Positions 53,829 to 64,000 of a DNA stretch of 64,000 nucleotides are shown here, one piece after another. The stretch covers positions 461,501 to 525,500 of the forward strand of contig OZ025257.1 of the NCBI GenBank assembly GCA_964019135.1. Direction: 5' to 3'. The position numbers were made by a program, and so were the translations under genes. Source of the DNA: Arenicola marina (lineage: Eukaryota; Annelida; Polychaeta; Arenicolidae). Under the pieces are notes generated by a model, which did no database searches, was not told where the DNA came from, and worked only from the letters and a program-made list of their open reading frames with translations. Every line of letters starts with the position of its first letter. Position 1 is the first letter of the stretch.

Positions 53829-53848
53829 CACGTGACCATAACCACGTG
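53829..53848. promoter_or_regulatory. paired CACGTG E-boxes
   Basis: CACGTG occurs at 53829 and 53843, each followed by AC, 14 bp apart. The layout resembles the pair at 4733/4746. Function is inferred. Confidence 0.4.
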
Positions 53849-54539
53849 ACAAGCTCCAACCAGTCTGCAAAGTGGCATTTGATTGGAAGAGAAAGTTGGA
53901 TCTGGGATTTACGATAAAAGTGGTTTGTCACAGGGTGGGTCATCAATGGGTTGGTGTGAGCCCTGATGCGTGGCCGAGGCCCAGTAATCGAGGCGACGAG
54001 ATACGCCGGGAGCCGGGCTTCGGGAAACCTTCTGATAGACGTCATTGATCAACTCCGGATGTTCTCCAGCCCGCAGTGCCCTCCAGCGACGGAGAGTGAC
54101 ATTCCTGTGCGGAAGCGGCCGCCCTGAGGCTCGCCTGGTCGAGTCGCCATAAAGCCCGCCCCTCCGTTCATCCCTGGCCATCGTTCAGCTCGGCCAGCCA
54201 TTAAACCCACAACCACAGTGACTGGCGGGACCGGCAATCCTTGCCCTATATTTTATCGATATTCGCTGCCTGCCATCCGGTTGTGACACATATCGAGGGT
54301 GGTGGGGGGGGGGTATCTGGACGGGGGGGGGGGGGGTCGTAGGATCCACCATGTTGCTTCATAGATCAGCGCAAGTAAAAGGGAAGAGGCGGCACGCTGT
54401 CTGCACCGAGCGGTCGGGTCGTTGTCTCAGGTCGAGATACGGGCCAGCGGGGTGAGTGGTTCAAGTTGAGTCGAATAATAAAAATATAGGAGAGGAGCGT
54501 TAACACATGAAAGATGGCTTGCAGGGAAATAAACACATC

Positions 54540-57500
54540 AGAGCCTGAAGGGAGATAAACGGATCAGAGATAGTCAGAAGGGAGATAAACAGATCAGAGA
54601 TAGTCAGAAGGGAGATAAACATATCATAGTCAGAAGGGAGATAAACAGATCAGAGATAGTCAGAAGGGAGATAAACAGATCAGAGATAGTCAGAAGGGAG
54701 ATAACAGATCAGAGATAGTCACAATTGAGATAAACAGATCAGAGACAGGCAGAAGGGAGATAAACAGATCAGAGATAGTCACAATGGAGATAAACAGATC
54801 AGAGACAGGCAGAAGGGAGATAAACGGCTTAGAGATAGTCCAAAGGGAGATAAACAGATCAGATATAGTCGGAAGGGAATTAAACATATCAGACATAGTC
54901 AGAAGGGAGATAAGTGGATTAGAGATAGTCAGAAGGGAGATAACAGATCAGAGATAGTCACAATGGAGATAAACAGATCAGAGACAGGCAGAAGGGAGAT
55001 AAACAGATCAGATATAGGAAGAAGGGAGATAAACAGATCAGAGATAGTCAGAAGGGAGTTAAACAGATCAGAGATAGTCACAATGGAGATAAAGAGATAC
55101 GGATCAGAGATAGTCAGAAGGGAGATAAAAAGATCAGAGATAGTCACAATGGAGATAAACAGATCAGAGACAGGCAGAAGGGAGATAAACAGATCAGAGA
55201 TAGTCACAATGGAGATTAACAGATCAGAGATAGTCAAAAGGGAGATAAACAGATCACAGATAGTAAGAAGGGAGATAAACATATCAGACTTAGTCAGAAG
55301 GGAGATAAACAGATCAGAGATAGTCAGAAGGGAGATAAACAGATCAGAGATAGTCACAATGGAGATAAACAGATCAGAGACAGGCAGAAGGGAGATAAAC
55401 AGATCAGAGATAGTCAGAAGGGAGATAAACATATCAGACTTAGTCAGAAGGGAGATAAACAGATCAGAGATAGTCACAATGGAGATAAACAGATCAGAGA
55501 CAGGCAGAAGGGAGATAAACAGATCAGAGACAGGCAGAAGGGAGATAAACAGATCAGATATAGGCAAAAGAGAAGTCAACATATCAGAAGTAGTCAGAAG
55601 GGAGATAAACAGATCCGAGATAGTCATAAAGGAGATAAACGGATTAGAAATAGTCAAAAGGGAGATAAACAGATCAGAGATAGTCAGAAGGGAGATAAAC
55701 GGCTTAGAGATAGTCCAAAGGGGGATAAACAGATCAGATATAGTCGGAAGGGAAATAAACATATCAGACATAGTCAGAAGGGATATAAACAGATCAGAGA
55801 TAGTCAGAAGGGAGATAACAGATCAGAGATAGTCACAATGGAGATAAACAGATCAGAGACAGGCAGAAGGGAGATAAACAGATCAGATATAGGAAGAAGG
55901 GAGATAAACAGATCAGAGATAGTCAGAAGGGAGTTAAACAGATCAGAGATAGTCACAATGGAGATAAAGAGATACGGATCAGAGATAGTCAGAAGGGAGA
56001 TAAAAAGATCAGAGATAGTCAGACGGGAGATAAACAGATCAGAGATAGTCAGAAGGGAGATGAACAGATCAGAGATAGTCAGTAGGGAGATAAACCGATC
56101 AGAGATAGTCACAATGGAGGGTATGCAGATCAGAGATAGTCAGAAGGGAGATGAACAGATCAGATATAGTCAGAAGGGAGATAACAGATCAGAGATAGTC
56201 ACAATGGAGATAAACAGGGAGATAAACAGATCAGATATAGGCAGAAGGGAGATAAACAGATCAGAGATAGTCAGAAAGGAGATAAACAGATCAGAGATAG
56301 TCAGAAGGGAGATAAACAGATCAGAGGTAGTCAGAAGGGAGATAAACATATCATAGTCAGAAGGGAGATAAACAGATCAGAGATAGTCAGAAGTGAGATA
56401 AACAGATCAGAGATAGTCAGAAGGGAGATAAACAGATCAGAGATAGTGAGAAGGGAGATAAACAGATCAGAGATAGTCACAATGGAGATAAAGAGATACG
56501 GATCAGAGATAGTCAGAAGGGAGATAAAAAGATCAGAGATAGTCAGACGGGAGATAAACAGATCAGAGATAGTCAGAAGGGAGATGAACAGATCAGAGAT
56601 AGTCAGTAGGGAGATAAACCGATCAGAGATAGTCACAATGGAGGGTATGCAGATCAGAGATAGTCAGAAGGGAGATGAACAGATCAGAGATAGTCAGAAG
56701 GGAGATAACAGATCAGAGATAGTCACAATGGAGATAAACAGGGAGATAAACAGATCAGATATAGGCAGAAGGGAGATAAACAGATCAGAGATAGTCAGAA
56801 AGGAGATAAACAGATCAGAGATAGTCAGAAGGGAGATAAACAGATCAGAGGTAGTCAGAAGGGAGATAAACATATCATAGTCAGAAGGGAGATAAACAGA
56901 TCAGAGATAGTCAGAAGTGAGATAAACAGATCAGAGATAGTCAGAAGGGAGATAAACAGATCAGAGATAGTGAGAAGGGAGATAAACAGATCAGAGATAG
57001 GCCGAAGGGAGATAAACAGATCATACTCAAAAGGGAGATGAACAGATCAGAGATAGTTAGAAAGGAGATAACAGATCAGAGGCAGGCAGAAGGGAGATAA
57101 ACAGATCAGATATAGGCAGAAGGGAGATGAACAGATAAGAGATAGTCAGAAGGGAGATCAACAGATCAGAGGTAGTCAGAAGGAAGATAAACATATCATA
57201 GTCAGAAGGGAGATAAACAGACCAGAGAGAGTCAGAAGGGAGATAACAGATCCGAGATAGTCACAATGGAGATAAACGGATTAGAAATAGTCAAAAGGGA
57301 GATAAACAGATCAGAGATAGTCAGAAGGGGGATAAACGGTTTAGAGATAGTCCAAAGGGAGATAAACAGATCAGATATAGTCGGAAGGGAAATAAACATA
57401 TCAGACATAGTCAGAAGGGAGATAAGTGGATTAGAGATAGTCAGAAGGGAGATAACAGATCAGAGATAGTCACAATGGAGATAAACAGATCAGAGACAGG

Positions 57501-60500
57501 CAGAAGGGAGATAAACCGATCAGAGACAGGCAGAAGGGAGATAAACAGATCAGATATAGGAAGAAGGGAGATAAACAGATCAGAGATAGTCAGAAGGGAG
57601 TTAAACAGATCAGAGATAGTCACAATGGAGATAAAGAGATACGGATCAGAGATAGTCAGAAGGGAGATAAAAAGATCAGAGATAGTCAGACGGGAGATAA
57701 ACAGATCAGAGATAGTCAGAAGGAAGATAAACATATCATAGTCAGAAGGGAGATAAACAGACCAGAGAGAGTCAGAAGGGAGATAACAGATCCGAGATAG
57801 TCATAAAGGAGATAAACGGATTAGAAATAGTCAAAAGGGAGATAAACAGATCAGAGATAGTCAGAAGGGGGATAAACGGTTTAGAGATAGTCCAAAGGGA
57901 GATAAACAGATCAGATATAGTCGGAAGGGAAATAAACATATCAGACATAGTCAGAAGGGAGATAAGTGGATTAGAGATAGTCAGAAGGGAGATAACAGAT
58001 CAGTGATAGTCACAATGGAGATAAACAGATCAGAGACAGGCAGAAGGGAGATAAACCGATCAGAGACAGGCAGAAGGGAGATAAACAGATCAGATATAGG
58101 AAGAAGGGAGATAAACAGATCAGAGATAGTGAGAAGGGAGTTAAACAGATCAGAGATAGTCACAATGGAGATAAAGAGATACGGATCAGAGATAGTCAGA
58201 AGGGAGATAAAAAGATCAGAGATAGTCAGACGGGAGATAAACAGATCAGAGATAGTCAGAAGGGAGATGAACAGATCAGAGATAGTCAATAGGGAGATAA
58301 ACCGATCAGATTTAGTCACAATGGAGGGTATACAGATCAGAGATAGTCAGAAGGGAGATGAACAGATCAGATATAGTCAGAAGGGAGATAACAGATCAGA
58401 GATAGTCACAATGGAGATAAACAGGGAGATAAACAGATCAGATATAGGCAGAAGGGAGATAAACAGATCAGAGATAGTCAGAAAGGAGATAAACAGATCA
58501 GAGATAGTCAGAAGGGAGATAAACAGATCAGAGGTAGTCAGAAGGGAGATAAACATATCTTAGTCAGAAGGGAGATAAACAGATCAGAGATAGTCAGAAG
58601 TGAGATAAACAGATCAGAGATAGTCAGAAGGGAGATAAACAGATCAGAGATAGTCAGAAGGGCGATAAACAGATCAGAGATAGGCAGAAGGGAGATAAAC
58701 AGACCAGAGAGAGTCAGAAGGGAGATAAACATATCAGACTTAGTCAGAAGGGAGATAAACAGATCAGAGATAGTCACAATGGAGATAAACAGATCAGAGA
58801 CAGGCAGAAGGGAGATAAACATATCAGAGACAGGCAGAAGGGAGATAAACAGATCAGATATAGGCAAAAGAGAAGTCAACATATCAGAAGTAGTCAGAAG
58901 GGAGATAAACGGATTAGAGAAAGTCAGAAGGGAGATAAACAGATCCGAGATAGTCATAAAGGAGATAAACGGATTAGAAATAGTCAAAAGGGAGATAAAC
59001 AGATCAGATATAGGCAAAAGAGAAGTCAACATATCAGAAGTAGTCAGAAGGGAGATAAACGGCTTAGAGATAGTCCAAAGGGAGACAAACAGATCAGATA
59101 TAGTCGGAAGGGAAATAAACATATCAGAGATAGTCAGAAGGGAGATAACAGATCAGAGATAGTCACAATGGAGATAAACAGATCGGAGACAGGCAGAAGG
59201 GAGATAAACAGATCAGAGACAGGCAGAAGGGAGATAAACAGATCAGATATAGGAAGAAGGGAGATAAACAGATCAGAGATAGTTAGAAGGGAGTTAAACA
59301 GATCAGAGATAGTCACAATGGAGATAAAGAGATACGGATCAGAGATAGTCAGAAGGGAGATAAAAAGATCAGAGATAGTCAGACGGGAGATAAACAGATC
59401 AGATATAGGCAAAAGAGAAGTCAACATATCAGAAGTAGTCAGAAGGGAGATAAACAGATCCGAGATAGTCATAAAGGAGATAAACGGATTAGAAATAGTC
59501 AAAAGGGAGATAAACAGATCAGAGATAGTCAGAAGGGAGATAAACAGATCAGAGGTAGTCAGAAGGAAGATAAACATATCATAGTCAGAAGGGAGATAAA
59601 CAGACCTGAGAGAGTCAGAAGGGAGATAACAGATCAGAGATAGTCACAATGGAGATAAACAGATCCGAGATAGTCATAAAGGAGATAAACGGATTAGAAA
59701 TAGTCAAAAGGGAGATAAACAGATCAGAGATAGTCAGAAGGGGGATAAACGGCTTAGAGATAGTCCAAAGGGAGATAAACAGATCAGATATAGTCGGAAG
59801 GGAAATAAACATATCAGACATAGTCAGAAGGGAGATAAGTGGATTAGAGATAGTCAGAAGGGAGATAACAGATCAGAGATAGTCACAATGGAGATAAACA
59901 GATCAGAGACAGGCAGAAGGGAGATAAACCGATCAGAGACAGGCAGAAGGGAGATAAACAGATCAGATATAGGAAGAAGGGAGATAAACAGATCAGAGAT
60001 AGTCAGAAGGGAGTTAAACAGATCAGAGATAGTCACAATGGAGATAAAGAGATACGGATCAGAGATAGTCAGAAGGGAGATAAAAAGATCAGAGATAGTC
60101 AGACGGGAGATAAACAGATCAGAGATAGTCAGAAGGGAGATGAACAGATCAGAGATAGTCAATAGGGAGATAAACCGATCAGATTTAGTCACAATGGAGG
60201 GTATACAGATCAGAGATAGTCAGAAGGGAGATGAACAGATCAGATATAGTCAGAAGGGAGATAACAGATCAGAGATAGTCACAATGGAGATAAACAGGGA
60301 GATAAACAGATCAGATATAGGCAGAAGGGAGATAAACAGATCAGAGATAGTCAGAAAGGAGATAAACAGATCAGAGATAGTCAGAAGGGAGATAAACAGA
60401 TCAGAGGTAGTCAGAAGGGAGATAAACATATCTTAGTCAGAAGGGAGATAAACAGATCAGAGATAGTCAGAAGGGAGATAAACAGATCAGAGGTAGTCAG

Positions 60501-63500
60501 AAGGGAGATAAACATATCTTAGTCAGAAGGGAGATAAACAGATCAGAGATAGTCAGAAGTGAGATAAACAGATCAGAGATAGTCAGAAGGGAGATAAACA
60601 GATCAGAGATAGTCAGAAGGGCGATAAACAGATCAGAGATAGGCAGAAAGGAGATAACAGATCAGAGGCAGGCAGAAGGGAGATAAACAGACCAGAGAGA
60701 GTCAGAAGGGAGATAAACATATCAGACTTAGTCAGAAGGGAGATAAACAGATCAGAGATAGTCACAATGGAGATAAACAGTTCAGAGACAGGCAGAAGGG
60801 AGATAAACATATCAGAGACAGGCAGAAGGGAGATAAACAGATCAGATATAGGCAAAAGAGAAGTCAACATATCAGAAGTAGTCAGAAGGGAGATAAACGG
60901 ATTAGAGAAAGTCAGAAGGGAGATAAACAAATCCGAGATAGTCATAAAGGAGATAAACGGATTAGAAATAGTCAAAAGGGAGATAAACAGATCAGAGATA
61001 GTCAGAAGGGAGATAAACGGCTTAGAGATAGTCCAAAGGGAGACAAACAGATCAGATATAGTCGGAAGGGAAATAAACATATCAGAGATAGTCAGAAGGG
61101 AGATAACAGATCAGAGATAGTCACAATGGAGATAAACAGATCGGAGACAGGCAGAAGGGAGATAAACAGATCAGAGACAGGCAGAAGGGAGATAAACAGA
61201 TCAGATATAGGAAGAAGGGAGATAAACAGATCAGAGATAGTCACAATGGAGATAAAGAGATACGGATCAGAGATAGTCAGAAGGGAGATAAAAAGATCAG
61301 AGATAGTCAGACGGGAGATAAACAGATCAGAGATAGTCGGAAGGGAGATGAACAGATCAGAGATAGTCAGTAGGGAGATAAACCGATCAGAGATAGTCAC
61401 AATGGAGGGTATACAGATCAGAGATAGTCAGAAGGGAGATTGACAGATCAGAGATAGTCAGAAGGGAGATAACAGATCAGAGATAGTCACAATGGAGATA
61501 AACAGATCAGAGACAGGCCGAAGGGAGATAAGCAGATCAGATATAGGCAGAAGGGAGACAAACAGATCAGAGGTAGTCAGAAGGGAGATAAACAGATCAG
61601 AGACAGGCAGAAGGGAGATAAACAGATCAGAGATAGTCAGAAGGGAGATAAACAGATCAGAGACAGGCAGAAGGGAGATAAACGGATCAGAGATAGGCAG
61701 AAAGGAGATAAACAGATCATAGTCAGAAAGGAGATAAATAGATCAGAGATAGTCAGAAGGAAGATAAACAGATCACAGATAGTCAGAAGGGAGATAAACA
61801 GATCACAGATAGTCAGAAGGGGATAAACAGATCAGATATAGTCAGAAGAGAGATACATATCATAGGCAGAAGGGAGATAAACAGATCAGAGATAGTCAGA
61901 AGGAAGATAAACAGATCAGAGATAGTCAGAAGGGAGTTAAACAGATCAGAGATAGTCACAATGGAGATAAAGAGATACGGATCAGAGATAGTCAGAAGGG
62001 AGATAAAAAGATCAGAGATAGTCAGACGGGAGATAAACAGATCAGAGATAGTCGGAAGGGAGATGAACAGATCAGAGATAGTCAGTAAGGAGATAAACCG
62101 ATCAGAGATAGTCACAATGGAGGGTATACAGATCAGAGATAGTCAGAAGGGAGATTGACAGATCAGAGATAGTCAGAAGGGAGATAACAGATCAGAGATA
62201 GTCACAATGGAGATAAACAGATCAGAGACAGGCCGAAGGGAGATAAGCAGATCAGATATAGGCAGAAGGGAGACAAACAGATCAGAGGTAGTCAGAAGGG
62301 AGATAAACAGATCAGAGACAGGCAGAAGGGAGATAAACAGATCAGAGATAGTCAGAAGGGAGATAAACAGATCAGAGACAGGCAGAAGGGAGATAAACGG
62401 ATCAGAGATAGGCAGAAAGGAGATAAACAGATCATAGTCAGAAAGGAGATAAATAGATCAGAGATAGTCAGAAGGAAGATAAACAGATCACAGATAGTCA
62501 GAAGGGAGATAAACAGATCACAGATAGTCAGAAGGGGATAAACAGATCAGATATAGTCAGAAGAGAGATACATATCATAGGCAGAAGGGAGATAAACAGA
62601 TCAGAGATAGTCAGAAGGGAGATAGACGGATCAGAGATAGTCAGGAGAGAGATAAACAGATCAGAGATAGTCAGAAGGGAGATAAACAGATCAGAGACAG
62701 TCAGAAGGGAGATAAACAGATCCGAGACAGACAGAAGGGAGAAAAACATATCAGAGATAGGCAGAAGGGAGATAAGCGGATCAGAGATAGTCAGAAGGGA
62801 GATAAACAGATCAGAGATAGTCAGAAGGGAGATAAACAGATCAGAGATAGGGAGAAGGGAGATAAACAGATCATAGTCAAAAGGGAGATAAACAGATCAG
62901 CGATAGTCAGAAAGGAGATAAAAGATAAGAGACAGGCAGAAGGGAGATAAACAGATTAGATATAGGCAGAAGGGAGATAAACAGATCAGAGATAGTCAGA
63001 AAGGAGATAAACAGATCAGAGATAGTCAGAAGGGAGATAAACAGATCAGAGGTAGTCAGAAGGGAGATAAACATATCGTAGTCAGAAGGGAGATAAACAG
63101 ATCAGAGATAGTCAGAAGTGAGATAAACAGATCAGAGGTAGTCAGAAGGGAGATAAACAGATCAGAGATAGTCAGAAGGGAGATAAACAGATCAGAGATA
63201 GGCAGAAGGGAGATAAACAGATCATAGTCAAAAGGGAGATGAACAGATCAGAGATAGTCAGAAAGGAGATAACAGATCAGGGGCAGGCAGAAGTGAGATA
63301 AACAGATCAGAGATAGTCAGAAGGGAGATAAACAGATCAGAGATAGGCAGAAGGGAGATAAACAGATCATAGTCAAAAGGGAGATGAACAGATCAGAGAT
63401 AGTCAGAAGGGAGATAAACCGATCAGAGATAGTCACAATGGAGGGTATACAGATCAGAGATAGTCAGAAGGGAGATGAACAGATCAGAGATAATCAGAAG

Positions 63501-64000
63501 GGAGATAACAGATCAGAGATAGTCACAATGGAGATAAACAGGGAGATAAACAGATCAGATATAGGCAGAAGGGAGATAAACAGATCAGAGATAGTCAGAA
63601 GGGAGTTAAACAGATCAGAGATAGTCACAATGGAGATAAAGAGATACGGATCAGAGATAGTCAGAAGGGAGATAAAAAGATCAGAGATAGTCAGACGGGA
63701 GATAAACAGATCAGAGATAGTCAGAAGGGAGATGAACAGATCAGAGATAGTCAGTAGGGAGATGAACCGATCAGATTTAGTCACAATGGATGGTATACAG
63801 ATCAGAGATAGTCAGAAGGGAGATGAACAGATCAGATATAGTCAGAAGGGAGATAACAGATCAGAGATAGTCACAATGGAGATAAACAGGGAGCTAAACA
63901 GATCAGATATAGGCAGAAGGGAGATAAACAGATCAGAGATAGTCAGAAGGGAGTTAAACAGATCAGAGATAGTCACAATGGAGATAAAGAGATACGGATC
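54540..64000. repeat. 30-bp GATA-motif minisatellite, about 315 copies, continues past the window
   Basis: GAGATAAACAGATCAGAGAT plus AGTCAGAAGG forms the unit. Variants include GAGACAGGCAG, GATATAGGCAG, GTCACAATGG, a 1-bp shorter GATAACAGATC and the marker AAAGAGATACGG. AAAGAGATACGG appears about every 0.35-1.7 kb and marks higher-order blocks. A block of about 715 bp is directly repeated (61492 and 62207 start matching 76-codon frames). Frames on plus (REINRSEIVR) and minus (LLTISDLFIS) are cut often by the 1-bp variants, so I treat the array as non-coding. Each standard unit carries AGATAA and AGATAG. Confidence 0.97.

Larger units (their letters stand above)
52881..54539. other. largest single-copy spacer, with promoter-like motifs
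   Basis: Composition shifts to AT-rich. It includes TATATATGTCAG and ATATATATAGAG near 53270-53293, CACGTG at 53613, 53829 and 53843, an AAGATGGCGG motif at 53443, and a CCAATCAG at 53512-53519. G-runs lie at about 54303-54336. This is the best place in the window for a real promoter, but no known gene is recognisable. Confidence 0.5.

Noticed and set aside
54929-63784. Many REINRSEIVR (plus) and LLTISDLFIS (minus) frames as a repetitive protein
   Set aside because: Recurrent 1-bp length variants break both frames every few hundred bases, and variants are not preferentially silent.

Overview
The window looks like nuclear DNA of a multicellular animal. About 80% of it (roughly 51 of 64 kb by my tally of array lengths) is tandem repeat: about twenty minisatellite families with unrelated units of 12 to 83 bp, several of them kilobases long with higher-order structure. 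Nothing looks prokaryotic: there are no operons, ribosome binding sites, rRNA or CRISPR. The best taxonomic clue is a tRNA-derived SINE at 26948-27210, with a Pol III A box and B box, a CCAA-type tail and a perfect 13-bp target-site duplication. That design is common in molluscs and other marine invertebrates, so a mollusc-like host is a low-confidence guess.

Layout. 1-690: two MITE-like elements. 860-1895: 83-bp array. 1896-3290: spacer with three E-boxes. 3293-3740: 35-bp array. 3741-5817: promoter-like, E-box-rich spacer. 5818-12520: 52-bp array carrying GC boxes. 12831-14767: 18-bp array. 14768-16165: CpG-rich spacer. 16166-19600: 15/16-bp G/C-rich array. 20425-20725: 15-bp array. 21206-21367: 60-bp repeat. 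21399-26455: a second, unrelated 18-bp array that is an open hexapeptide frame on the minus strand. 26510-27425: short repeats and the SINE. 27489-30452 (minus): a long, mostly open frame with His-rich, Ser/Thr/Asp-rich and 45-bp-repeat segments. 30810-31435: C-rich repeats. 31593-37550: 30-bp array with 1.9-kb duplications. 37550-43530: 22-, 28-, 38- and 32-bp arrays. 44012-51185: 61-bp hairpin array. 51208-52880: 41-bp array. 52890-54530: spacer with E-boxes, a TATA-like stretch and a small ORF. 54540-64000: 30-bp GATA-rich array running off the window.

Most of the many long open frames are by-products of repetition. Two minus-strand regions are better coding candidates. In the 21153-26450 frame, repeat-to-repeat variation is largely silent: Arg is written AGG, AGA, CGA or CGG, Phe as TTT or TTC, and Val with all four third bases. 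The same differences change amino acids on the plus strand. The 27489-29504 frame stays open through several hundred bases of non-repetitive sequence. No product could be assigned to a known family.

The spacers between arrays are CpG-rich and carry many CACGTG boxes, YY1-like GCCATNTT cores and one ETS site. They may be small promoters or regulatory islands embedded in satellite DNA.
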